This document shows positions 15,422 to 23,593 of a DNA stretch of 28,525 bases, piece after piece. Positions within the stretch are counted from its first letter, which is position 1, and the number at the start of each line of letters is the position of its first letter. Source of the DNA: Candidatus Desantisbacteria bacterium CG1_02_49_89 (GTDB lineage: Bacteria; Desantisbacteria; UBA1551); the NCBI GenBank assembly GCA_001871075.1, contig MNUP01000063.1:1-28525 (forward strand). Direction: 5' to 3'. The position numbers and the translations under genes were made by a program. The notes beneath the pieces are model-generated. The model was not told where the DNA came from and searched no databases. It saw nothing but the letters and a program-made list of their open reading frames with translations.

Positions 15422-16283
15422 AAATACCAAGCTGCATTTTAGTGACTTCAACGGTGTTCCTGAGCAGAATGGCGGTTGTGACCGGGCCCACACCGCCTTT
15501 CACAGGCGTGATCCAGGACGCTTTCGCGGACGCAGGCTCAAAATCCACATCCCCGAGCGCGGTCCCGTCCGGCAGCCTCTTTATGCCCACCAGCACAATT
15601 ATAGCGCCTTCTTTCACCCATTCGGGTTTGATAAGACCAGGTTTTCCCACTGCTGAGATTATTATGTCAGCCCGCCTTATATGGCTTTCAAGGTCTTTTG
15701 TGGCAATGTGGCATACTGTTACGGTCGGAGAATCTGTGAGCCACTGCAGCAGCAATATTGCGACCGGCTTCCCCACTATTTCGCTGTGCCCGACCACGAC
15801 CGCTTCTCTGCCTTTAAGGTTTTCGCCGGTTGATCTCAGGAGCTCCATGACAGAAAGTGCTGTGCAGGGTCCGATTTTAGGATTTCCATACAGGAGCATG
15901 CCGAGATTTGAAGGATTCATTCCCTCAACGTCTTTCGCAGGCGAAAGCGCTTTCTGGGCAGAGCGCGGGTTTATTCCCTGCGGTAAAGGCATCTGCAGGA
16001 TGATCCCGTTGACGGATCTATCGCTGTTCAGCTTCTCTATGTATCGGACCAGCGCGGTTTCAGACGTATCAGCGGGAAGCGTGTGAAGGTTATAAACCAG
16101 GCCGATTGCTTCACAGTTCTTCTTCTGCATCCCGACATACATCTTTGACTCCGGGTTGTCTCCGACCTGGACCGCTGCCAGGCTGGGTATAATCCCCTTT
16201 ACCTTTAATGCCTCCATGTCCCTTGCAACCTCATCCTTGATTCTCTTCGCAACAACATTTCCATCCATTAATTGTGCAGCCAT
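15420..16283 (-). CDS. folD: Methylenetetrahydrofolate dehydrogenase (FolD family, cyclohydrolase residue replaced)
   Basis: 287 residues, normal FolD length. It should oxidise 5,10-methylene-THF to methenyl-THF with NAD(P). Seen: SKMYVGMQKKNC (46-57), LQMPLP (96-101), KDVEG (117-121), PCTA (139-142), GHSEIVGKP (165-173) and GGVGPVT. Three positions are unusual. In bifunctional enzymes the residue four after the active-site Tyr is the catalytic Lys (Lys54 in E. coli, Lys56 in human); here Tyr49 is followed by Gln53 (codon CAG). The Asp of the KDVDG motif is Glu120. GRS is GHS, and the following Glu resembles NAD-specific dehydrogenases. In the human enzyme the Lys to Gln change is known to remove cyclohydrolase but not dehydrogenase activity. 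Because fchA lies directly upstream, I infer a mainly monofunctional dehydrogenase. Confidence 0.88.
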   Translation of the reverse strand: MAAQLMDGNVVAKRIKDEVARDMEALKVKGIIPSLAAVQVGDNPESKMYVGMQKKNCEAIGLVYNLHTLPADTSETALVRYIEKLNSDRSVNGIILQMPLPQGINPRSAQKALSPAKDVEGMNPSNLGMLLYGNPKIGPCTALSVMELLRSTGENLKGREAVVVGHSEIVGKPVAILLLQWLTDSPTVTVCHIATKDLESHIRRADIIISAVGKPGLIKPEWVKEGAIIVLVGIKRLPDGTALGDVDFEPASAKASWITPVKGGVGPVTTAILLRNTVEVTKMQLGI

Positions 16284-16323
16284 TTTCTACCTCCCCCTTA
16301 ATACAATTATGAATGATGCTTCT

Positions 16324-16956
16324 TCAATATTTGCCCCGATTGATCTTCTTAACGACTTCATACTTTATCGCTCCGCCCTTCACCATCAGCGGCTTCAGTG
16401 CAATCCTGGTCTTTTCCGTAAATTCTTTATCGGTTATGCTTGAAAGGTTAATTTCAACGTTAAGCAACGCGCTCTCCATTGCCGCGCAAGAAAGAACCGC
16501 GGCCATTCCCGTATCCGTTATGAGACCTGGATTACCCGCTTCCAGAAGTTTTTCGGCAAGCTCAAGCAGCTGATAGGAAAGTTTTAAAATTTGCTCCGGA
16601 ACCTGCATTGCTTCTTTTAACACCTCCTGGATCACGATAGCTCTTTTTGCCTTTTGCTCCTCGGTATCTTTGGGAAGCTTATAAGCGATGCTCACCTTCC
16701 CGTATACCCTCACATCTTCGTCAATCAACCTGCAGAGTTCTTCCCTTACGCTGCCTGCAGAAGAAAGTATCCCCATACATTCATTTTGTTGCAAATCCGG
16801 AAATTTTGGGTTGCCGATCGTAAAATTGCAAACCATGGAAATGAGCCCGCCCGCGAGCGCGCCTGTGAGAGCGGCAACGCTTCCGCCGCCGGGAGCCGGC
16901 AGTTTCGCCGAAAGATCTTCCAGGTACTTTTTAATTGACTGTTCGATGTATAGCAT
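16324..16956 (-). CDS. fchA: Cyclodeaminase/methenyl-THF cyclohydrolase
   Basis: About 210 residues, the stand-alone C-terminal domain of the FTCD family. It converts 5-formimino-THF or 5,10-methenyl-THF, and in formate-metabolising bacteria supplies 10-formyl-THF/methenyl-THF cyclohydrolase activity. Seen: LPAPGGGSVAALTGALAGGL (19-38), LIDEDVRVYGKV (77-88) with the likely catalytic Asp81, AYKLPKDT (91-98), and the helical EAGNPGLITDTGMAAVL segment. I chose ATG 16956 with GAGG upstream over the in-frame ATG at 16989, which lies in GCATATGGC repeat. It follows fhs after an inverted-arm spacer and precedes folD by 40 bp. The fhs-fchA-folD order is the classic methyl-branch C1 cluster. Confidence 0.88.
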   Translation of the reverse strand: MLYIEQSIKKYLEDLSAKLPAPGGGSVAALTGALAGGLISMVCNFTIGNPKFPDLQQNECMGILSSAGSVREELCRLIDEDVRVYGKVSIAYKLPKDTEEQKAKRAIVIQEVLKEAMQVPEQILKLSYQLLELAEKLLEAGNPGLITDTGMAAVLSCAAMESALLNVEINLSSITDKEFTEKTRIALKPLMVKGGAIKYEVVKKINRGKY

Positions 16957-16968
16957 TTTACCTCGCTT

Positions 16969-17056
16969 TTTGCATATGGCAAATGGCATATAGCTTATGG
17001 CAACTGCTTAAGGAATTTATTTAAAGCCATGTGCGATGTGCCACATGCTATGTGCG
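16969..17056. repeat. Inverted-arm spacer between fhs and fchA (GCATATGGC / CATGTGCGATG words)
   Basis: The left arm is gcatatggcaaatggcatat and the core is gcttaaggaatttatttaaagcc. The right arm is catgtgcgatgtgccacatg with a further tatgtgcgatac. The AAGGAATTTATTT core is the same as in the AATTATGA-type spacers at 12373 and 24041, although the arms use different words. It lies just after the fhs stop. Confidence 0.85.
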
Positions 17057-17060
17057 ATAC

Positions 17061-18755
17061 TTAAAAAAGACCAACAACCCTACCCTCGCTGTCAATGTCC
17101 ACTTTCACGCCGGCGGGAACCGAAGGAAGCCCCGGCATAGTGCGCATATCTCCGCATAGCGGATAGAGGAACCCCGCCCCCACGGACGCCCTTATATCCC
17201 TTATCGGAAGAGTGTAGCCGCCTGGCGCTCCCTTCCATGACGGCTCGTGTGAAATGGAAAGGTGCGTCTTTGCCATGCATACGGGCAGCCTGTCGTAGCC
17301 GAATTTCGTGTAGAGTTTTATTTTTTCCTCTGCGGCGGGCGAATACGAAACGTCCTTTGCGCCGTATATTTTTACCGCTATCGCCCCGATCTTTTCTTTT
17401 ATCGGAACGTCCAGCGGGTAGAGGAATTTGAAATCCGTTTTTTTCTCGCAGGCCCTGACGACCGCCTGCGCAAGCTCCCTGCCGCCTTCCCCGCCCTTCG
17501 CCCAGACCTCGCTGAGGACAGCGTCTTCAGCGCCTGCCTCAACCGCGCGCTTGCGTATAAGGCTGATTTCGTTGTCCGTATCCGTTGTAAATCTGTTGAC
17601 GGCCACCACCACCGGGACCCCGAACAGCTTTGCGTTCTCAATATGCTTTCTGAGATTGCACATGCCCTCTTCAAGCGCCTGCAGGTTTTCCCTTACCAGC
17701 CCTTCGTCCAGGGGTTTTCCGGCTACCATCGTAAATTTACCGCTATGCATCTTCAGCGCGCGAACTGTGCAAACTATGACAACACAGTTGGGGACCAGCC
17801 CGCTGCACCTGCACTTTATGTTCATGAATTTTTCCATTCCCATGTCCGCGCCGAACCCGCTTTCGGTTACCACGTAATCCGCAAGTTTCAACGCAATGTT
17901 ATCCGCAATTATGGATGAATTGCCGTGCGCTATATTCGCGAAAGGTCCCGCGTGAACAAAGCAGGCGGTATTTTCCGTTGTCTGCAATAAATTGGGTTTT
18001 ATTGCATCTTTCATAAGCACTGCCATTGCGCCCGCAACCTGCAGGTCCTCGGCTGTCACCGGTCTTCCATCATAAGTTGTGCCAACGCAGATCATTCCCA
18101 GGCGTTTGCGGAGGTCAGGCAAACCCGAGGTTAATGCAAGAATAGCCATTAGTTCGGAGGCTACCGAGATATCAAAACCAGTCTGTCTGGGAATTCCGTC
18201 ATCCTTAGTTCCAAGTCCGATTACAATATTCCTCAAAGCCCTGTCACTCACATCCACAACCCTTCTCCAGGTGATGCTGGCCGGGTCTATGTTCAGTTTG
18301 TTGCCTCTCAGCAGGGCGTTATCCAGAAAGGCCGCGCACAGGTTATGCGCTATGCTGACGGCATGCACGTCCCCTGTCAGGTGCAGGTTAAAATCTTCCA
18401 TCGGAAGAACCTGGGAATAACCGCCGCCCGCGGCGCCGCCCTTTATCCCGAATACAGGCCCCAGTGAAGGCTGCCTTATGACCGTAACTACCTTTTTTTC
18501 GATTTTATTCAACCCTAACGATAGGCCTATAGTTGTGACGGTTTTTCCTTCTCCCAGCGGAGTCGGCGTAATCGCCGTAACATCAATGTACTTACCCTGC
18601 GGCTTACCATCAAGCCTTTTCAGAACATCAAGCGTTATCTTTGCCTTGTATTTACCGTACATCTCAAGCTCGTCTTCCAGGATACCGATACCTTTTGCTA
18701 CGTCCAGCACGGGTTTCATTTTAGCCTGTTGCGCAATTTCCAAATCACTCAGCAT
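17061..18755 (-). CDS. fhs: Formate--tetrahydrofolate ligase
   Basis: 564 residues, the usual length. It makes 10-formyl-THF from formate, THF and ATP. Seen: the P-loop TPLGEGKT (64-71), then FGIKGGAAGGGYSQVLPMED and NLHLTGDVHAVS, DRALRNIVIGLG, ESGFGADMGMEKF, and the C-terminal segment APGGYTLPIRDI. ATG 18755 follows GGAGGATTTAT, and the folB stop lies 14 nt upstream, so folB and fhs are one transcript. With fchA and folD it interconverts formate and methylene-THF for purine, Met and Ser synthesis, or in a reductive C1 route. No CODH/ACS or metF is in view, so direction is open. No odd residues were noticed. Confidence 0.96.
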   Translation of the reverse strand: MLSDLEIAQQAKMKPVLDVAKGIGILEDELEMYGKYKAKITLDVLKRLDGKPQGKYIDVTAITPTPLGEGKTVTTIGLSLGLNKIEKKVVTVIRQPSLGPVFGIKGGAAGGGYSQVLPMEDFNLHLTGDVHAVSIAHNLCAAFLDNALLRGNKLNIDPASITWRRVVDVSDRALRNIVIGLGTKDDGIPRQTGFDISVASELMAILALTSGLPDLRKRLGMICVGTTYDGRPVTAEDLQVAGAMAVLMKDAIKPNLLQTTENTACFVHAGPFANIAHGNSSIIADNIALKLADYVVTESGFGADMGMEKFMNIKCRCSGLVPNCVVIVCTVRALKMHSGKFTMVAGKPLDEGLVRENLQALEEGMCNLRKHIENAKLFGVPVVVAVNRFTTDTDNEISLIRKRAVEAGAEDAVLSEVWAKGGEGGRELAQAVVRACEKKTDFKFLYPLDVPIKEKIGAIAVKIYGAKDVSYSPAAEEKIKLYTKFGYDRLPVCMAKTHLSISHEPSWKGAPGGYTLPIRDIRASVGAGFLYPLCGDMRTMPGLPSVPAGVKVDIDSEGRVVGLF

Positions 18756-18769
18756 ATAAATCCTCCTTA

Positions 18770-19168
18770 TTATCGTATCTTGGAGCCCCAGGCCTTATCG
18801 GGCTTCTGCATCCTGTTTATCTCGATCTCCGCGTATTCAATAAGGCCGCCCACGGGAGGCCGGGGTTTTCTTACCTTCACGGTTATATCGTGTATTTCCT
18901 TAAATTTATCAAGCAGCGCGCCGGCAGTGTCTTCGGCAAGTGCTTCAAGCAGGCGGTATTTTTTACCCCCCTGAATTTTTTTAACAAGCACGCAGGCCTG
19001 CTTGTAATCAAGCGTCTTTGAAAGCTCATCGCTTCTGCCGGCCTTCTCCAAATCTACGATCATTTCGATGTCTATATAATACCTCTGGCCTTTTCGCCTT
19101 TCTATTTCCGAAGTGCCGTGGTATCCGTAGAAACTCATGCCCTTAAGGATTATTTTATCCTTAGTCAT
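18770..19168 (-). CDS. folB: Dihydroneopterin aldolase
   Basis: About 132 residues. It converts 7,8-dihydroneopterin to 6-hydroxymethyl-dihydropterin and glycolaldehyde in folate synthesis. Visible: IILKGMSFYGYHGTSEIERR near the N-terminus (family motif Phe-x-Gly-His-Gly), LSKTLDYKQAC, a LLEALAEDTAG helix with the pterin-binding Glu, and VRKPRPPVGG (the catalytic-region Lys-Pro segment). The fold is the tunnelling (T-fold) type, working as an octamer. ATG 19168 with GGAG upstream is preferred over the TTG at 19174. It lies between a rubrerythrin-like gene (34 nt upstream) and fhs, linking folate supply to folate-dependent C1 chemistry. Confidence 0.9.
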   Translation of the reverse strand: MTKDKIILKGMSFYGYHGTSEIERRKGQRYYIDIEMIVDLEKAGRSDELSKTLDYKQACVLVKKIQGGKKYRLLEALAEDTAGALLDKFKEIHDITVKVRKPRPPVGGLIEYAEIEINRMQKPDKAWGSKIR

Positions 19169-19202
19169 TATCAAGCTCCGTATTCATTGATTACCCGGAA
19201 AT

Positions 19203-19661
19203 TTAGTTTTCCGGCGAAAATACCTGCTTGTATCTCTCTTCAAGCCTGGCCTTGTGTTTAAGCTCTTCTTCGCCAAGTTTTTTCAGCAGGCCCGCAACAT
19301 CCTCATTTTCAATAATAAATTCAGCCCATGAAACATAGAAAACGCGCGTGTCCTCCTCGTCTTTTATGGCGGCAAGCATTACGTCTTTTGCGTCCGCGTA
19401 TTTGTTGATAACGGGTTTCTCGAGGAAATCGGATATGCGCTTGTCCTCAAGGCTTTTTATGCCAAGCCCTATATCCGCCTTTCTCCTCTGAAAATCCTGC
19501 AGCCTCTCTTTATGTTTCAGCTCCTCGCCTGACAGCTCTTTGAGCAGGTTGCGCGTGGCAGGATCCGTGATCCTTCTGGACAGGTCCTGGTAAAGCGACG
19601 AAACCTCTTCTTCCTTCCCTATCGCCCTCTGTATGATCTCGTCCATCGCGTAGCTTTTCAT
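19203..19661 (-). CDS. Rubrerythrin/ferritin-like di-iron protein
   Basis: 152 residues predicted as a four-helix bundle. Two Glu-Glu-Leu-Lys-His motifs (about residues 46-50 and 130-134) and upstream glutamates (Glu17-Glu19 in GKEEEVSSLY and IKDEEDTRVFYV) give two symmetrical ExxH-type metal sites. This is the duplicated half-ferritin layout of the COG1633 type. There is no C-terminal rubredoxin domain (no Cys-x-x-Cys), so it is not a classical rubrerythrin. The likely role is peroxide reduction or iron handling in an anaerobe; the electron donor is unknown. ATG 19661 follows AAGGGGCCTGC. It is followed closely by folB, perhaps as one transcript. Confidence 0.82.
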   Translation of the reverse strand: MKSYAMDEIIQRAIGKEEEVSSLYQDLSRRITDPATRNLLKELSGEELKHKERLQDFQRRKADIGLGIKSLEDKRISDFLEKPVINKYADAKDVMLAAIKDEEDTRVFYVSWAEFIIENEDVAGLLKKLGEEELKHKARLEERYKQVFSPEN

Positions 19662-19687
19662 GCAGGCCCCTTTAAATTAATTTCCTG

Positions 19688-19836
19688 TTTGATCAACGGT
19701 TTAACGGATTAATCAGCAGATTAACGGTTTCTCGGCTTTAATACAGTTTATAGAGTTTACAAGTTTACATAGTTTACAAGGTAAAAAATTCGTGGAAATT
19801 AGTGTAAATTCGTGGTTAAAAAATTTCGTGGTAATC
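19688..19836. repeat. Composite word-repeat spacer
   Basis: The forward strand holds, in order, aacggtttaacggattaatc with agcagattaacgg, then agtttatagagtttacaagt and tttacatagtttaca, then attcgtggaaattagtgtaa followed by attcgtgg and atttcgtgg. The agtttata/agtttaca words also occur at 2713-2755. It fills the gap between the TPR/zincin-like gene (stop at 19840) and the ribosome binding site of the rubrerythrin-like gene. Confidence 0.82.
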
Positions 19837-19839
19837 TTT

Positions 19840-21744
19840 TCACTGTTTCAATTTGGCTTCAAGGTTTTTAAACAGCGCGGAAAGCAGGACTGCCAGCTGC
19901 TCGTTATTGACCTTGCAGTTCACGAATGTAAACTCACATTCAAAGTTCTTGTATGTCCCCATCATATTGAGTGTGTATGTCCTCTGATTCTGGGTAGGCG
20001 CGATTATTACTTCTTTGATAACGGTTTTTCCCGCGGGAGGGGCATCCAGCTTTATATCCTGCAGGACCTCCATCGCGACTCCGGGCGTGCCCTTGATTCT
20101 CTCCCATTTGCTTTTTATGGATTTTTCCTCAGCGGCAAGGAAAGAGGCGGCATCTTTATTCTCGCGGAACATAAGCAGGGCCGCGGAAATAAAAGCGGTA
20201 TTGCCTTTTGCGAATGTAAGAGAATACCCCTCGTTAAAACCCTTCAGCGTTTCTTCTATTTCTTTCGGGGTAAGGCCGGTTGAAAGCCCCGCCCTGAGAA
20301 GCATTTCGTTGATCTCTCCTCCCTGCTTCTGCCATTTTTCCTTTTCGGGCGCTATGACCCTCTCAAGAACGGACAGCAGGGAAAAATAGTCTTCTTTTGC
20401 AAGCAATTCCTTTTCGTAATAAAGCTGGGGCTGCATAACGGCGGACAGTTTTTTCGGAGGCGAATTAAACAACCGGGTGATACCCGGATTTCCTTCTTTT
20501 TCATGGACGAATTTAATGAATTCCTCTCCCCTCACATATATCTGCTTGAACCTGGTGCTTACGACCTGGCGGGCGCCCTCGTCAAAAACGGAAGCCTCAC
20601 CAAGGTCACCGGAGGTGAACATCATTCCGAACCTGACGTCTTCCTCCTTCAATCCCATTTTTTCAGCCACCTTGCGCGCCACAAAAACCGCGTGCCCCTC
20701 AACTATGCTTTCAAGTATTCCCAGTTCGTCCTGGCTTTTCGGTTTTATTATCCTTGCCGAGATGCCGTAATTCTGGTCATCAAGAGCATGGACCATATCG
20801 TGCGCGACCAGAAGGACCATGATGTTCCTGATCTTATCTTTTGAAGGTTTTACAAGCACTACATTCCTCTGAAAAGTATCGGGGACCATATACAGGTTGC
20901 CGTCCGCGAACTCATAAAGCTCGGGTATTATCTCGGAATAAAACTCTGAGAACAGGCGCGAATTGAGCTCGATCTGTTTCCTGTCCGCGCCCGGGCTGAC
21001 GCTGACCGACTGCGCAACGAGCCTTTTTCTTTCTATCTCACCCAGCTCATCGGGAGTGATGATCCTGAGATCAACTTCTTTCATGAACTTTAAACCCGTT
21101 ATTTCTTCTATCAGGGGCCTGGCAAGGCGCATCGCCTCTTCCATTACCGCCGGCGTAACGTCAAATTTCAGGTCTTTTGCCGCAAGTTCAATGTATTTAC
21201 GGAAAGCTTCTCCCGACTCTTCATACTTCTGCATCTTGCGCAGTACCGAGGCTTTATTCGCCCAGGCGCCCGGATATTTCGGGTCCAGCCTTATCGCCTC
21301 GTCATAACTCCGCAGGGCGTCCTCAAGCATGCCCTTCCCGTATTGCGCGTTGCCCTTATAAACCCACGCTTTGACTTTTTTCGGTTTCAGTATCAGCGCT
21401 CTGTCTAATGCCTCGATCGCCCTGTCCGGATCACCCATTGAATCCAGGGCTAAACCCAGGTTCATCCATGCTTCCGCGATCCTTGGATCCTTCTGGATGG
21501 CCGTCTGGTACAGGTTCACGGCTTCCCTGTATCTTTTGTCTTTCAGCAGCTTGTTGCCTTTTCTTACAAAGGACCCCGCGCCCGTTAACATAAAATATAC
21601 TGACAGGGACACCAGCAGTCCGGCAAAACATACTGCCGCAGCGATCATGAAGATTTTTTTCTTGCCTGCGCTCATGCCCTGTTCAGGATCCTGCTGCTGC
21701 CCGCCTTCACCGCTTCCGGTTTCTTCTTCTCCGTTCATTTCCAT
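19840..21744 (-). CDS. Membrane-anchored TPR protein with degenerate zinc-peptidase-like domain
   Basis: About 634 residues. After an acidic N-terminus, one membrane helix (about 30-54) is followed by three to four TPR units (about 60-190), then a long helical domain outside the membrane. That domain holds VAHDMVHALDDQNYG (about 313-327), which aligns with the HELxHALxDQ motif of gluzincin-type metallopeptidases, and LESIVEGHA (344-352) that would give the third zinc ligand. The catalytic Glu is Asp here (codon GAT), so it may bind zinc but be a weak or inactive protease. I chose the ATG at 21744, inside the end of the alcohol dehydrogenase gene, because AAGGTG lies just upstream. An ATG at 21765 is the alternative. 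The overlap suggests translational coupling with the dehydrogenase. Confidence 0.75.
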   Translation of the reverse strand: MEMNGEEETGSGEGGQQQDPEQGMSAGKKKIFMIAAAVCFAGLLVSLSVYFMLTGAGSFVRKGNKLLKDKRYREAVNLYQTAIQKDPRIAEAWMNLGLALDSMGDPDRAIEALDRALILKPKKVKAWVYKGNAQYGKGMLEDALRSYDEAIRLDPKYPGAWANKASVLRKMQKYEESGEAFRKYIELAAKDLKFDVTPAVMEEAMRLARPLIEEITGLKFMKEVDLRIITPDELGEIERKRLVAQSVSVSPGADRKQIELNSRLFSEFYSEIIPELYEFADGNLYMVPDTFQRNVVLVKPSKDKIRNIMVLLVAHDMVHALDDQNYGISARIIKPKSQDELGILESIVEGHAVFVARKVAEKMGLKEEDVRFGMMFTSGDLGEASVFDEGARQVVSTRFKQIYVRGEEFIKFVHEKEGNPGITRLFNSPPKKLSAVMQPQLYYEKELLAKEDYFSLLSVLERVIAPEKEKWQKQGGEINEMLLRAGLSTGLTPKEIEETLKGFNEGYSLTFAKGNTAFISAALLMFRENKDAASFLAAEEKSIKSKWERIKGTPGVAMEVLQDIKLDAPPAGKTVIKEVIIAPTQNQRTYTLNMMGTYKNFECEFTFVNCKVNNEQLAVLLSALFKNLEAKLKQ

Positions 21745-22799
21745 TCTACTATCACCTTCCCGCATTCTTTCGCTGCCGCTGTCTCAAAAGCCTCTTTGGC
21801 TTTTTCGATCGGAAACCTGTGCGTAACCATTTTTTCCAGGTTTGTTTTATGCTTCAGCATAAAACCCGCAAGCTTGTCATACATGCCCCTGGGCATTATA
21901 AAAGAACCCCTTATGCTGGTGTCGCGCCCTATAAACCAGTTCGGTATCGGCGCGCCGCCCGCCACGGTAACCGCCCTTCCGTCAAAAGTCAGGAGCTGCA
22001 GCATCCATTTCATAGCGTCCTCGGAACCGCTGGTTTCGTATCCGGCGCTGAAAGATCCGGGGAACTTTTCCCTGATATCGCCCCATATCTTTTTCGGGTT
22101 CTTGTCGGCTTTTACCGCGTCTATGTCCACAACCATATCAGCTCCGAACTTCCGCGCCAGGCCCAGCCTTATCTCGCGCCTTCCGAACGCCGCGACCTTC
22201 GCGCCCATAGCCTTTGCCATCACAACCCCGCACAAACCCACGGGCCCCAGCCCGAATATAGCTATGTCATCAAGGCCGCTCAGTCCCAGTTTATTCAGCG
22301 CCGCGAAACTTGTCTGCGCGCCGCAGGCTATGAAAGCCCCGTCCACAAAGCTCAGGCCTTCGGAAAGGACCATGCAGTTCCTTTCCGGAGTAACCTTGAG
22401 ATCCGCGAATGAACCCTGGCAGCCTATCTGTCCCATGCCTTTTGTTTTAGAGCATCGCATAAAATAACCTTTAACGCACTGCTCGCACTTGCCGCAGCTT
22501 TCATAATGGTATATGCTGACGCGGTCGCCCGGCTTCACGGACGTCACGCCTTCCCCGGTCTCTTCCACTACGCCTGAACCTTCGTGGCCGGGTATGGGCG
22601 GGTATGGTTTTGCGTCTTTGAATTTTGCGTCCATCTCCTTCTGCTTTTCCGGCGGAACTTTATAAACGTACTGCTTAAGGTCGCTGCCGCACACGCCGGA
22701 AACCTTGATCCTTACCAGGACCTCTCCGGGACCCGGTTTCGGGTCAGGGAATTCCCTTACTTCTGATCTTGAATCGCCCAGCAATACCAGAGCCTTCAT
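21735..22799 (-). CDS. Zinc-dependent MDR-family alcohol/polyol dehydrogenase
   Basis: About 354 residues. The catalytic zinc site is Cys37 (GVCGSD) with His72 and Glu73 (PGHEGSG). The structural zinc site is Cys102, Cys105, Cys108 and Cys116 (CGKCEQC and MRC). The NAD(P)-binding fold carries IFGLGPVGLCG. The family oxidises alcohols, polyols and sugars such as sorbitol or threonine. Neighbouring sugar genes favour a polyol or sugar substrate, but the substrate is not certain. I use ATG 22799 (GAGGAG just upstream); a GTG lies two codons earlier. The stop overlaps the start of the TPR/zincin-like gene. An inverted-arm GATTACAGTGATT spacer precedes it. Confidence 0.88.
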   Translation of the reverse strand: MKALVLLGDSRSEVREFPDPKPGPGEVLVRIKVSGVCGSDLKQYVYKVPPEKQKEMDAKFKDAKPYPPIPGHEGSGVVEETGEGVTSVKPGDRVSIYHYESCGKCEQCVKGYFMRCSKTKGMGQIGCQGSFADLKVTPERNCMVLSEGLSFVDGAFIACGAQTSFAALNKLGLSGLDDIAIFGLGPVGLCGVVMAKAMGAKVAAFGRREIRLGLARKFGADMVVDIDAVKADKNPKKIWGDIREKFPGSFSAGYETSGSEDAMKWMLQLLTFDGRAVTVAGGAPIPNWFIGRDTSIRGSFIMPRGMYDKLAGFMLKHKTNLEKMVTHRFPIEKAKEAFETAAAKECGKVIVEWK

Positions 22800-22805
22800 T
22801 TTCAC

Positions 22806-22893
22806 TCCTCTAATGTGATTACAGTGATTAGTAATGAGATTACAGTGATTATTTTAATATCACCGTAATCATAAGTTAAAAATCACCGTAATC
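22806..22893. repeat. Inverted-arm spacer (GATTACAGTGATT words)
   Basis: The left arm is gtgattacagtgattagtaa then gagattacagtgatt, the core is attttaatatc, and the right arm is caccgtaatcataag with aatcaccgtaatcattcc. The arms are inverted copies. It begins about 5 bp after the stop of the galactose-binding-like gene. The same words occur at 24747-24781. Confidence 0.85.
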
Positions 22894-22897
22894 ATTC

Positions 22898-23467
22898 CTA
22901 TTGAGAAAGCATTTCGCATTCCACGCTCGTCCCCCAGGGCGGGGAACCGAACTCGCCCATTTCAAGCGCCTTAACCCAGCTTTTATCCTCTACGCCGTCC
23001 TGCCAGCCCTTTGTGGCCTTGCTGGATGCTTTCCATGTGGAATTGGAAACAAGCGAAACCTTCTTGCCGTCAGCCGTCACAAGGCCTCCCGCCACAATGA
23101 AACCGGCTGGTCCGTCCTGATTCGTAGCCAGGATCGCTATTACGTTCTTCCCTGTTTTAAGGTTCTTTGTTATGTCATAGACCGTTGCTGCCTGCCAGTT
23201 ATCCCCTTCCCCTATCGATTTCCCGTTCACAAAGAGCTGGTAAACATTGTCAACCGCAACTTCTATCTTCGCTGATTTGGGAGCTGCTTCAAGGCTGAAA
23301 ATCTTTACAAAATACCTTGGCTCTGCCGGCGCTTCCGCTATCGGGTCCATATCCTTTTCAGGATACCATATCCACTGCGCAGTCCCTGCGCCTTCCGCGC
23401 ATATGCCCGTCTGAACCGCTGATACCAGCGCCATTGCCGCAACCAAAATTACCGCCATTCTTTTCAT
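22898..23467 (-). CDS. Secreted galactose-binding-like (rhamnosidase N-domain-type) protein
   Basis: About 189 residues. MKRMAVILVAAMALVSAVQT with a likely cut after CAEG is a signal peptide, so the protein is exported. The rest, IWYPEKDMD, RYFVKIFSL, then VDNVYQLFVNGKSIGEG and ATVYDITKNLKTGKNVIAI, is the beta-sandwich pattern found at the N-terminus of bacterial alpha-L-rhamnosidases and beta-galactosidases. It stands alone here with no catalytic module, so it is likely a carbohydrate-binding or surface protein. ATG 23467 follows GGGGGTGGG; a TTG at 23485 is less likely. A nearby secreted beta-sandwich protein (24128-24712) suggests a small group of exported glycan-binding proteins. Confidence 0.78.
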   Translation of the reverse strand: MKRMAVILVAAMALVSAVQTGICAEGAGTAQWIWYPEKDMDPIAEAPAEPRYFVKIFSLEAAPKSAKIEVAVDNVYQLFVNGKSIGEGDNWQAATVYDITKNLKTGKNVIAILATNQDGPAGFIVAGGLVTADGKKVSLVSNSTWKASSKATKGWQDGVEDKSWVKALEMGEFGSPPWGTSVECEMLSQ

Positions 23468-23487
23468 AACCCACCCCCATTTCAATT

Positions 23488-23583
23488 TGTTGCATTGTAA
23501 AATTCAAAATGTAAAATGTAAAAGTCAAAATTATGGAATAGTCTGTAAAACTTTTACAATTTGCAATTTGAATTTTGACTTTC
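23488..23583. repeat. Inverted-arm spacer (AAAATTCAAAATGTAAAA words)
   Basis: The left arm is tgtaaaattcaaaatgtaaa then atgtaaaagtcaaaatt, the centre is atggaatagtctg, and the right arm is taaaacttttacaatttgca then atttgaattttgactttc. The outer AAGTCAAAATT/AATTTTGACTT pair is inverted. The gcaattt word links it to the in-gene repeat at 870-896. Confidence 0.82.
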
Positions 23584-23593
23584 AGTTTAACAA

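Noticed and set aside
17262-17918. 218-residue plus-strand ORF opposite fhs
   Set aside because: Fhs is conserved along its full length; the opposite frame shows no domain.
15420-18755. A Wood-Ljungdahl methyl branch
   Set aside because: fhs, fchA and folD are present in the right order, but metF, CODH/ACS and corrinoid protein genes are not in the window; the same genes serve ordinary C1 metabolism.
18756-19202. THF riboswitch near folB/fhs
   Set aside because: The gaps are only 14 and 34 nt, too short for the element, and no conserved pairing was seen.
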